From: CALDOK01 sp964481655 | Lineage (GTDB): Bacteria; Myxococcota_A; UBA796; JAFGLY01 | Direction of reading: 5' to 3' | Assembly (NCBI GenBank): GCA_964481655.1 | Contig: CAYZVO010000009.1 | Span: 12,952 to 76,951, forward strand | DNA: 64,000 nucleotides | Shown: piece by piece, positions 35,598 through 44,248 of the stretch | How positions within the stretch are numbered: the first letter of the stretch is position 1 | Layout: each line of letters begins with the position of its first letter | Translations under genes and position numbers: made by a program | The notes under the pieces: model-generated | Database searches by the model: none | Seen by the model: only the letters and a program-made list of their open reading frames with translations | Told to the model about the DNA's origin: nothing

Positions 35598-36124
35598 TCT
35601 GCGCGACCACGGTGGGGCTCTTCGTCCCCACCCTGGTGCCAGGCACACCGCTGCATCCCGGGCTCACCTTCGGGCGCCTGCTGCGGCTGGGCCGCTGGCA
35701 CGAGCTGCAGGTGCCCCCGGGGGTCGACGGCTACGCCGATCAACCGCTGGGGCGCTACTCCCCGGTGGAGTACGGGACCGCGCTGATGCGGGTGCGTCGC
35801 CGCACCGGCCGCAAGCGGGCCAAGGTCAAGGCGGCCGTGAAGTCCATGATCCACAGCGGGCGCACGGTGAAGGCCGAGCTCGACGGCACCCTCTACCACC
35901 GCCCCGCCCCCGACGCGCTGCCCTTCGTCGCGGTGGGCAGCCGGGTGCGAGCCCACGACACCATCGCCCTGGTCGAGGTCATGAAGACCTTCACCCGCAT
36001 CCGGGCGCCCATCTCGGGCGTGCTCGAGCGGTGGCTGGTTCGCGACGGAGCCAACGTCTACCAGGGGATGCCGCTGGTGGTCATCAAGCCCGACGAGGAC
36101 GACGCGAGCGTGAGCGCGGGTTGA
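35579..36124 (+). CDS. Biotin carboxyl carrier protein of the acyl-CoA carboxylase
   Basis: 181 residues from the ATG at 35579; a GTG at 35567 is the alternative, and both overlap the carboxyltransferase end. The N-terminal 90 residues are unlike known carriers, with a basic patch RVRRRTGRKRAKVKAAVKS. Residues about 97-175 form a biotinyl/lipoyl domain: VKAELDGTLY, SRVRAHDTIALVEVMKTFTR with acceptor Lys136, and APISGVLERWLVRDGANVYQ with GMPLVVIKP. The motif is EVMKT rather than the usual EAMKM. It completes a three-gene enzyme operon. Confidence 0.88.
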   Translation: MVRDDVICATTVGLFVPTLVPGTPLHPGLTFGRLLRLGRWHELQVPPGVDGYADQPLGRYSPVEYGTALMRVRRRTGRKRAKVKAAVKSMIHSGRTVKAELDGTLYHRPAPDALPFVAVGSRVRAHDTIALVEVMKTFTRIRAPISGVLERWLVRDGANVYQGMPLVVIKPDEDDASVSAG

Positions 36125-36199
36125 ACGGCCGGGGCCGTTTCCCCCGACAACGCTGCCGTGCTACGCTCTCACTTCGCACCCCGCCAGGGAGGAGAAGCT

Positions 36200-37225
36200 T
36201 TGCGAACGCTCCTCTGCATCGTCGCGTGCCTGTTCATGCTCACTCCGAGCGACGCCCAGGCCGCCTGCAAGTCCCCCTACCCTCTGCAGACCCTCGCCCG
36301 TGATCTGGGCCTGATGCAGTCGTCCCTGCGCAACCTCGACGAGCAGGGGTTCCGGGACGCCGGCACCCGGCTCAAGCTGGGCCTGCCCTGCATGGAGGCC
36401 CCCGCGCCCGCCGCGGTCTACGCCACGGCCTACCGTCTGCTGGGCGCCCTCTACTTCCTCGAGGGCGACGTGGTGCAGAGCGAGGACTGGTTCGAGACCG
36501 CCCTCGAGCTCGACCCCGGCTTCGTCTGGGACGTGCGGGACTTCGACGTCGGTCATCCGATCCGCATCTCCTTCGAGACCATCGCCAGGGAGCTGGACAC
36601 CGAGGCCCACCCTGTCGAAGGCAAGAAGATCCGCCAGCCCAAGACCGGCCGCTTGATCATGGACGGTCGTCCCCTGATGGAGGCCGAGGCCACCCTGGGG
36701 CGCCCCCACATGGTCCAGCAGATCAGCGCGGACAACAAGGTCGTGGCGACCTACGTCTTCGAGGGCAACCAGTTCCCGGAGCAGGTGGTCAAGCCCTCCT
36801 TCGACGACCCCGAGCCCGCCGGGCCGGCCCTGGTGATCGGCGAGGAGCCCACCAAGGACAAGACCCGCCGCAAGGATCGCAACAAGGACGACGGCGAGAC
36901 CATCACTCCGGAACCGGTGGCCACGACCGGCGGCCTCGGCGACGACGTCGTCATGGTCGAGCGCATCCGCCCGCCCATGAAGACCCCGCTGCTGCTCATC
37001 GGCGGCGCCGGCCTGTTGGGCGCTGGCGGCACCTACGCGGCCTCCTACATGATGAGCCAGCGCTTCCAGGAGACCACCACAACCGACGAAGCCAACCAGC
37101 TTCGCACCACCACCAACGCCCTGGTGCTGGCCTCCGGCGGCATCGCCGTGGTCGGCCTCGGCCTGGGCTACTGGGGTGTGCTGTTGGACGGGGGCTACGG
37201 GATTGGCGTCCACGGACAGTTCTAG
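36200..37225 (+). CDS. Secreted TPR-like protein with two C-terminal membrane spans
   Basis: 341 residues. The TTG at 36200 is preceded by GGGAGGAGAAGCT and gives a clean signal peptide (LRTLLCIVACLFMLTPSDAQA then ACKS). Residues about 25-125 are helical and TPR-like (YRLLGALYFLEGDVVQSEDW). The middle is hydrophilic and charged (EEPTKDKTRRKDRNKDDGE). Two hydrophobic spans close the protein (LLLIGGAGLLGAGGTYAASY and LVLASGGIAVVGLGLGYWG). Similar proteins occur as downstream partners of kinases in myxobacteria, but no function is established. The next gene, a Ser/Thr kinase, starts inside its end, so they are probably co-translated. Confidence 0.75.
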   Translation: MRTLLCIVACLFMLTPSDAQAACKSPYPLQTLARDLGLMQSSLRNLDEQGFRDAGTRLKLGLPCMEAPAPAAVYATAYRLLGALYFLEGDVVQSEDWFETALELDPGFVWDVRDFDVGHPIRISFETIARELDTEAHPVEGKKIRQPKTGRLIMDGRPLMEAEATLGRPHMVQQISADNKVVATYVFEGNQFPEQVVKPSFDDPEPAGPALVIGEEPTKDKTRRKDRNKDDGETITPEPVATTGGLGDDVVMVERIRPPMKTPLLLIGGAGLLGAGGTYAASYMMSQRFQETTTTDEANQLRTTTNALVLASGGIAVVGLGLGYWGVLLDGGYGIGVHGQF

Positions 37226-38391
37226 CGCCGACCTGGGCCAGCCCCAGGCCTGGACCGGCCGAAGCGGCCGGTGGTACTTCCACGATCCCACGGAGGAGAT
37301 CCGCAAGGGCGGCATGGCCTCCATCCGCCGGGTGATCGCCCAGGGCGCCCCACCCAGCGGCGGCGGCGTCCCCGAGGGCACCCCGCTGGCGCTCAAGCTC
37401 GCCTTCCAGGACGACCTGGCTCGCGAGACCATGGGCCGCGAGGTCCAGACCTTCGAGCTGCTGCAGGCCGCGCGCACAGCCCCCCCGTGCCCGCGGCTCG
37501 TCGACGTGGTCGACGAGGGCGGCAAGCCCGTGGGCATCGTCATGGAGTGGTGCCCCACCGACATGGAGCAGTGGTGGGACCGCATGCTGGTCTTGCCCGA
37601 CGCCCTCGAGCCCCTCTGCGGCGCCCTGGCGGACATCTGCCGCCGCATCGGCGAGTACCACGCCATCATGGCGAGCAAGGGCGTGCGGGCGGTGCACGCG
37701 GACATCAAGCCGCGCAACGCCGTGCTGGCCGCCGACGGTCGCTGGCTGCTCACCGACTTCGGCGCCGCCAAGAGCCGCCCCATCGAGCAGGAGACCTGGG
37801 AGGCCACGCGGCTGATCCTGGGCACCGAGAACTTCATCGCCCCGGAGATGCTCTTCAACGCGCGCAAGCAGCACCCGCAGGCCATGGACACCTGGTCGGT
37901 GGGCGCCACCTTCTTCGCGCTGCTCAAGATGCGCCGCCACCGCCTCTTCGGGAACGAGCTCCCCATCGACGGCACCCACAGCATCCAGTTCCGCTGCCAG
38001 CGCATGTCCATGGTCACCGACCTGCGCGAGCGCGAGCCCGCCCTGTTCGCCGGCAAGGACCTCGACCCCTCGGCCTTCGCCTCCCCTGACCAGCTGCCCG
38101 AGCAGGACCGCCAGGCCGTGTCCCAGGCCCTGCTGGGGGTGTTCGGCGAGCCCGACGGGGAGCGCGAGCAGGCGCTCGAGGCCGAGATCCTGGCCCTGCT
38201 CGACCGCGCCCTGCGCATCGATCCGTCCCAGCGCTTCACCAAGGCCGAGGAGATGTCCGAGGCCTTCGACCGCATCGTCCGCCGCTACTGGGAGCTCGAG
38301 GGCTCCCTGCACGCCGCCATGGCCCCCCCCCCCGCGGCCCCCCCCCCCCCACACAACAAAAAAAAAAAACAAAAAAAAGAGGCCGCGCCCA
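37203..38391 (+). CDS. Ser/Thr protein kinase, N-terminal part up to assembly gap
   Basis: Hanks-type kinase domain of about 330 residues. Visible features: a short Gly loop region (IRKGGMASIRRV), ATP Lys65 (LALKLAFQD), an alpha-C Glu in MGREVQTFELL, catalytic loop VHADIKPRN with Asp167 (HAD instead of HRD), DFG at 185-187 (LLTDFGAAK) and IAPEMLF. The start is uncertain: TTG at 37203 within the preceding gene, or ATG at 37176. After the kinase comes a Pro-rich stretch degraded into C and A homopolymers just before ten N. The part after the gap (38402-39865) reads on in another frame and is almost certainly the same protein. Confidence 0.85.
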
Positions 38392-38401
38392 NNNNNNNNN
38401 N
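38392..38401. other. Assembly gap (ten N)
   Basis: Ten unresolved bases, flanked on the left by C runs and A runs and on the right by C/G runs (38325-38460) that do not look like the surrounding coding sequence. The true gap length is unknown. It breaks the kinase gene. Confidence 0.95.
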
Positions 38402-39865
38402 CCCCCCCGGGCCCGCCGCTTGGGGCTGCGGGGGGCCCCCCGCCCCCCCGCCGGGGCCGCCCCCGGGGCGCCCACCGAGCCAGCTGAGAACATCATCATG
38501 CAGCACGATCCCGAGATGGAAGAGGGGCGCCCCACCGTGGTCGCCACCGAAGACGAGGCCCCCGTCACCCCGCCCCCCGGGCCGGTCGCACCGCCCCCGC
38601 TGGCCGTGGGCCCCGCCGAGTTCCTGCCGGCAGGCCAGGCCGACGAGCAGACAGTGCTGGCGCCCCAGGGGGTCCAGGACGAGGCCTTCGGCGCCGCCGC
38701 CCCCGTCGCCCCTCCCGACCCCGTCCCCGCCGAGCAGCCCGCGCCCATCGCCCCGCCGCCGGTGGCCGCGCCCTCCCTGGGCCCGCCCCCCGGCGCCGCC
38801 CAGCCCCAGCACCCGGACACCCTGGTGCCCCCGGTCGAGGAGCCCCCGCCGGCCTACGAGCCCCCGCCGGCCTACGAGCCCCCGCCCTCGTTCGAGGCCC
38901 CGGCCGCCGCGCCTCCCACCTCCCCCCCCGACGATCGCGTCGTCCAGCTGCTCGAGGGCATCCACGCCCAGCTGGGCAGCCAGCGCGCCCCGGCCGCTCC
39001 CGGTCGGGTCAAGCTGCCCTTCTGGCTGGTCCTGGCCATCGGCCTGCTCATCTTCTGCCAGGCCCTGCAGTTCGGCCTGCTCGTGGCCATCTTCCTCGGC
39101 TCCATGGGCATGTCCGCAGGCAACTTCGAGCTCCCCGAGTCCGTGGGGATCGCAGCCGACGACGCAGGAGAGGCCCCTTTTGAGGTGACCGCTCCGATCG
39201 AGGACGAGCCCGCAGTCGCGGACGACGAGCCCGAACGGAGCGGTGACGACGACGCCGACGAGCTGGCCGATGAACCCCTCGCGGACGACGAGCCTAGCGA
39301 CGACGAGCTCATCGAGGACGAGCCCGAGGACGCCCTGGCGGACGCCGAGCCCGTCGAAGACGAGCCCGCGGCCCCCACGAGCGTCACGGCCACCGCCGAC
39401 GTGTACGACCGCAGCGCCGCCGAGCCCGCGCCGGCACCGGCACCGGCACCCGAGCCCACCGTCCGCAGCACCAGCCCGTCGAGCAGCAGCGCATCCAGCA
39501 GCAAGCCGACGAGCAGCAGCTCCTCCAGCAGCAAGCCTGCGAGCAGCTCTTCGTCCAGCAGCAAGCCGACGAGCAGCAGCTCGACCAGCAGCAAGCCCAC
39601 CAGCACCACGCGCAGCTCCGGCTCCAGCGCGTCCTCCGCAGAGGCCGCCGCCGGCGACACGGGCACCATCGAGGTGATGGGCGCCACCGGCTACGTGGTC
39701 GGCACCGAGGGCCGCCGGCCGTGCGGCGAGCTGGCCCCGGGCACCTACGAGGTGTTCGCCCAGCCCAACGACGGCGGCGAGTACATCTCCCTGGGCGTCC
39801 ACATGCTCAAGGCGGGCCAGAAGATGCAGTTCCGCTGCGGCTTCGGCTCCTGCCGTCAGCTCTAG
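38402..39865 (+). CDS. Ser/Thr kinase, C-terminal part: linker, membrane span, repeat stalk, PEGA-like domain
   Basis: Continuation of the kinase after the gap; no start codon is expected. Order: Pro/Ala-rich cytoplasmic linker with a repeated PPPAYE unit (38845-38885), one membrane span (FWLVLAIGLLIFCQALQFGL), a strongly acidic extracytoplasmic stretch (EDEPAVADDEPERSGDDDAD and on), a low-complexity stalk of five (S)nKP units (39478-39605), and a C-terminal domain of about 65 residues (GTIEVMGATGYVVGTEGRRP, LAPGTYEVFAQP, GQKMQFRCGF) resembling PEGA domains. This is the layout of a receptor kinase whose outer stalk reaches toward the wall or outer membrane. Ligand unknown. Confidence 0.75.
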   Translation, partial: PPRARRLGLRGAPRPPAGAAPGAPTEPAENIIMQHDPEMEEGRPTVVATEDEAPVTPPPGPVAPPPLAVGPAEFLPAGQADEQTVLAPQGVQDEAFGAAAPVAPPDPVPAEQPAPIAPPPVAAPSLGPPPGAAQPQHPDTLVPPVEEPPPAYEPPPAYEPPPSFEAPAAAPPTSPPDDRVVQLLEGIHAQLGSQRAPAAPGRVKLPFWLVLAIGLLIFCQALQFGLLVAIFLGSMGMSAGNFELPESVGIAADDAGEAPFEVTAPIEDEPAVADDEPERSGDDDADELADEPLADDEPSDDELIEDEPEDALADAEPVEDEPAAPTSVTATADVYDRSAAEPAPAPAPAPEPTVRSTSPSSSSASSSKPTSSSSSSSKPASSSSSSSKPTSSSSTSSKPTSTTRSSGSSASSAEAAAGDTGTIEVMGATGYVVGTEGRRPCGELAPGTYEVFAQPNDGGEYISLGVHMLKAGQKMQFRCGFGSCRQL

Positions 39866-39874
39866 CGCGGGCGC

Positions 39875-40477
39875 TCAGAAGCGCTGCCAGGTGAGCTCCG
39901 GCTCTCCGGTGGTCCGGGCCGCCCAGCGGGAGCCCACGAAGAGCAGATCCGCGAGCCGGTTGAGGTAGCGCAGCGTGGGGGTCCCCGCGAGGGCCGGGGC
40001 GCCGCCGTCCTCGGGCGGGAGCTGGGACAGGCGCACGACGCCGCGCTCGACGCGCCGGCACACCGTGCGGGCCTGATGCAGGAACGCGCTGGTCACGCCC
40101 CCCCCGGCGAGGATGAAGTCCTCGAGGGGCGGCAGCTCGGCGTTGAAGCGATCCAGGACGGCCTCGAGACGCTCGACGTCGGCCTGCGCGATGTGAGGCA
40201 TGCCCTCCCAGTGGTCCTCGGGCAGGGTCGCGAGCTCACCGGCGAGGACGAACAGATCGTGCTGCACGCGCTCGAGGGCCTCGGCCAGCTCGGCGAGCGC
40301 GGGGATCGCGCGAGCGCCGTTGGCCGCGAAGGTGCGAGCGACGCCCACGATGGCGCTCAGCTCGTCGACCCCGCCGTAGGCCTCCACGCGGGGGTGAGCC
40401 TTGGAGACCTCCTGCCCACCCACCAGGCGGGTGGTGCCACCGTCGCCGGTGCGGGTGTAGACCTTGGTGATGCGCAC
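39875..40477 (-). CDS. Cob(I)alamin adenosyltransferase, PduO type
   Basis: 200 residues from a GTG at 40477 with GGAGGG six bases upstream; earlier in-frame starts lack a Shine-Dalgarno. It converts cob(I)alamin plus ATP to adenosylcobalamin. Family marks are VYTRTGDGGTTRLVGGQEVS at the start, PRVEAYGGVDELSAIVGVAR, VQHDLFVLAGELAT, and in the C-terminal half FILAGGGVTSAFLHQARTVC, RRVERGVVRL and LNRLADLLFVGSR. All conserved ATP and cobalamin contacts seem present. A palindromic TGTATACA (40502-40509) with TATACA as a possible -10 lies upstream. No other B12 genes are near. Confidence 0.94.
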   Translation of the reverse strand: MRITKVYTRTGDGGTTRLVGGQEVSKAHPRVEAYGGVDELSAIVGVARTFAANGARAIPALAELAEALERVQHDLFVLAGELATLPEDHWEGMPHIAQADVERLEAVLDRFNAELPPLEDFILAGGGVTSAFLHQARTVCRRVERGVVRLSQLPPEDGGAPALAGTPTLRYLNRLADLLFVGSRWAARTTGEPELTWQRF

Positions 40478-40623
40478 GAGCCCTCCAGACCAGCACTGGA
40501 ATGTATACACATCCCACACGCTCGACACATGGGCCTCCCGATCGGTCATAGTTCGGTGTCTTGTGGCGGCCCGGCCCACAGGTGTGCGATAGGGGGGTCG
40601 CCGCTCCAAGCCAGGAGAGTCTC

Positions 40624-41409
40624 TTGAGCCTGCGCCCCGCCCGCATCGCCGTCCCCGGCCTCCGCACCGCCGACCCCACCAGCCTCCTGGTCATGATCCA
40701 GGACCTGATGAACCGGAGCATCCACCACCTCGAGGGTGGCACGCTGGCGGACCTGTTCGCCCTGGCAGAGCTGGGCGAGGTCCTCCCCCGCCACCTGCAG
40801 CGGGAGCTGGACCGCATCGCCCGGGGCAAGGAGCGCGAGCTGCGCGACCTGCCGGACGGCACCCTGCTGCAGGAGCAGCTCGATCTGCTGATGGCCGTCC
40901 CCGCGGCCCACTGCCCCCTGCGCCTGCGCACCGCCGTGCTCGAGCTGCGCAACGGCCGCCAGCTGGAGGCGGTCAGCCTCGAGCAGCTCGCGCTGCTGGA
41001 GCAGGCCTGGAGCGAGACCGAGCCCGTGGCGCCCACCCCGGGCGAGGCCGGCAGCGCCCAGGTCGAGCGGCCCGCCGTGCCCAAGCGCCTGCAGATGCCG
41101 GACGACGCCGCCCCCCGCCGCCGCAAGCGCGCCGCCAGCCCCAGCCGCCCCAAGGCCAAGCCCACCCCGGCGGCCAAGCAGGACGAAGGCCGCAGCGCCT
41201 GGATCCGCCAGCACGTGCTGGAGCGCCTGGCCGCCCGCCGGGAGCAGGGCCTCAAGGAGACCGTGCTGGTCGCCGCGACCCGCCACAACGCGCCCTACTC
41301 CGACCTGCAGCGGGCCGAGGTCCTCGCCGAGCTCCGCGAGCTCAAGCGCGAAGGCACCGTGAAGAACTCCGCCGGCCGCTGGATACGGGTGCAGCGCCTG
41401 GGCTGGTAG
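40624..41409 (+). CDS. Protein of unknown function with basic linker and winged-helix-like tail
   Basis: 261 residues from a TTG at 40624 behind AGGAGAG. Part 1 (about 1-135) is helical and Leu/Glu-rich (TADPTSLLVMIQDLMNRSIH), with no known family. Part 2 (about 136-190) is a Pro/Lys/Arg-rich linker (RRRKRAASPSRPKAKPTPAA). Part 3 (about 193-261) resembles a winged helix: WIRQHVLERLAARREQGLKE, DLQRAEVLAELRELKREGTV, GRWIRVQRLGW. The basic linker and this tail suggest DNA or RNA binding. That is inference from composition; no function is assigned. Confidence 0.65.
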   Translation: MSLRPARIAVPGLRTADPTSLLVMIQDLMNRSIHHLEGGTLADLFALAELGEVLPRHLQRELDRIARGKERELRDLPDGTLLQEQLDLLMAVPAAHCPLRLRTAVLELRNGRQLEAVSLEQLALLEQAWSETEPVAPTPGEAGSAQVERPAVPKRLQMPDDAAPRRRKRAASPSRPKAKPTPAAKQDEGRSAWIRQHVLERLAARREQGLKETVLVAATRHNAPYSDLQRAEVLAELRELKREGTVKNSAGRWIRVQRLGW

Positions 41410-41424
41410 CGCCAGCCCGACCGA

Positions 41425-42054
41425 CTAGGCGTCCGTGTCGCCACCCACCGGGTGGTGGTGCAGGAAGAAGTCGTAGTACCCACCGACCCGCTTCACGTAG
41501 CGCTGGGTCTCGGTGAAGTTCGGCACACCGCCCGCGGCGCGCACCGCGGCGGGGCCTGCGTTGTAGGCGGCCAGGGCCAGGGTCACGTCGCCGAAGCTGC
41601 GCAGCTGCTGGGCCAGGTAGCGGGCGCCGCCGTCGATGGACTGGGCCGGATCGAAGGGATCGCTGACGTCGAGGTCCCCAGCGGTGCCGGGCATCAGCTG
41701 CATCAGGCCCTGGGCGCCGGCGCGGGAGACCGCCCGGGGGTTCATGGCGCTCTCGGCCAGGCAGACCGCCTTGACCAGCGCGGGGGAGACCCCGTAGCGC
41801 TGGGCGGCGTGCAAGATCAGGGCGTCGTAGCGATCCATCGAGGGGCGGTAGCCCTTGGGGGCCGTGGCGGGGGCCTGGGGCCGGGCGATGGGGGTGTGGG
41901 CCCGGAAGCCCTCGATGGTGGTGGGCGAGTCGGTGATGGTGATGACGCCGTTGGCGTCGGCACCCAGGAAGATCTCACCCGCGCCCGCGGGGGGGGCGTG
42001 GATCGCCAGCAGGGACAGCGGCAGCAGCAGGAACATGGCGGACCGAGCGGTCAT
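41425..42054 (-). CDS. Lytic transglycosylase (SLT family) with DUF4124-like N-terminus
   Basis: 209 residues. The signal peptide ends around PPAGAGEI. A short DUF4124-like beta segment follows (GEIFLGADANGVITITDSP). The SLT domain starts near residue 75 (YDALILHAAQRYGVSPALVK) and has catalytic Glu101 in CLAESAMNPRAVS, the motif GAQGLMQLMPGTA, GGARYLAQQLRSFGD and LALAAYNAGPAAV, ending with an RYVKRVGGYYDFF segment. It cleaves peptidoglycan glycan strands to 1,6-anhydro ends in the periplasm. All family residues are intact. It could serve wall turnover or envelope machine assembly. Confidence 0.92.
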   Translation of the reverse strand: MTARSAMFLLLPLSLLAIHAPPAGAGEIFLGADANGVITITDSPTTIEGFRAHTPIARPQAPATAPKGYRPSMDRYDALILHAAQRYGVSPALVKAVCLAESAMNPRAVSRAGAQGLMQLMPGTAGDLDVSDPFDPAQSIDGGARYLAQQLRSFGDVTLALAAYNAGPAAVRAAGGVPNFTETQRYVKRVGGYYDFFLHHHPVGGDTDA

Positions 42055-42117
42055 GCCCGGCCCTCCTAAAGCGGGGCGCGGCGCCGCGTCAAACCCGGGC
42101 AGGGTCGGCCGAACACA

Positions 42118-42582
42118 CTAAACGAGTGTGATCAACAGCTTGTACAGCCACCCCACAAGCAGTCCACCAAGGAGCCCGGCGGCGACCCAGCCCTCCTTGA
42201 GGCCCAACCAGTCCCAGAAGCGGCGCCAGCGGCCGCGGGGGCGCAGCAGCTCCATCAGGCTCACGACGGCCGTGACCAGGGTCACCGCGAACAGGACCAG
42301 GCCGTAGGGCTGGCACAGCAGAGCCTCGATGATGCGGCCGTGGGCGGCGAGGGAGAAGGTGGTGGTCATCCCGCACATGGGGCACGGCCAGCCGGTCAGC
42401 TGCAGCAGCGTGCAGCCGCCCAGGCCCAGCTGCTTGTGGGTCCCCACCCCCGCCGGGGACGGATCGAGCCAGGCGGCCACCGCCAGCACCGTGCCGGTGG
42501 GCAGCAGGAAGGTCAGGCCGACGAGGCGATCCAGCAAGGGGCGATCGCGGGGCGCGGAGGCCGGGGGTGCAGCGTCGGACAT
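42118..42582 (-). CDS. DUF2752 membrane protein
   Basis: 154 residues with about four membrane spans. The central family motif is CTLLQLTGWPCPMCGMTTTF (about 57-76), the Cys-rich C-x(6)-TG-x-PCP-x-CG-x-T pattern of DUF2752. Function unknown; the paired Cys suggest redox or metal chemistry in the membrane. It starts 3 bp after the zapA stop, so it may be co-transcribed with the division gene, though linkage of the two families is not established. Confidence 0.85.
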   Translation of the reverse strand: MSDAAPPASAPRDRPLLDRLVGLTFLLPTGTVLAVAAWLDPSPAGVGTHKQLGLGGCTLLQLTGWPCPMCGMTTTFSLAAHGRIIEALLCQPYGLVLFAVTLVTAVVSLMELLRPRGRWRRFWDWLGLKEGWVAAGLLGGLLVGWLYKLLITLV

Positions 42583-42585
42583 GGG

Positions 42586-42933
42586 CTAGGCGTCGCCCGG
42601 GAGCTCCCGGTCGTCGATCACGACCTCTTCGTCGTCGGCGTCGTCGTCACCGGCGGCGCCGGGGAGGGTGACCTCGAGGATGGCGGAGGCGGCGGCCAGC
42701 TCGCGATCGAGGGCGCCCAGCTCCCCCACCACCTGCTTGCGGAAGCGGGCGTACTCGCTGGCGACGTTCAAGGCCGCGAGCAGGACGACGGTCTCGCCAT
42801 CGACCCCGGGGGTGCGGGAGGCGATCTCGGCGATGCGCTGGTCGAGCCAGCGGGCGTTCTGGACGACCTCTTCTTCGGGCTCGTCGCTGCGGACGGTGTA
42901 GTGGCGTCCGCGGAGCGTGATGGTGACCGGCAT
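42586..42933 (-). CDS. zapA: Cell division protein ZapA
   Basis: 115 residues from the ATG at 42933 (MPVTITLRGRHYTVRSDEPE). The N-terminal beta-hairpin head is followed by VVQNARWLDQRIAEIASRTP and a long coiled-coil helix with LAALNVASEYARFRKQVVGE. The last about 30 residues are acidic (GDDDADDEEVVIDDRELPG). ZapA tetramers cross-link FtsZ filaments. It stands close to ftsY and smc, away from the dcw cluster. The acidic tail is a local extra. Confidence 0.88.
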   Translation of the reverse strand: MPVTITLRGRHYTVRSDEPEEEVVQNARWLDQRIAEIASRTPGVDGETVVLLAALNVASEYARFRKQVVGELGALDRELAAASAILEVTLPGAAGDDDADDEEVVIDDRELPGDA

Positions 42934-43031
42934 GGCTGCTCCAGGTGTTCTCGGTCCAGCGGGTCGACCCATAACCCGGTCGGAAGCAGGGAGGTGCGCG
43001 GGGTTCGGCGGGACGCGGTGTCCACCACGGA

Positions 43032-44192
<1,161 letters not shown>

Positions 44193-44248
44193 GCTGCCTC
44201 ACGGGGTTGGGGGCCACCCCTATCTCGCCGAGGCGCACGCGTGTACGG

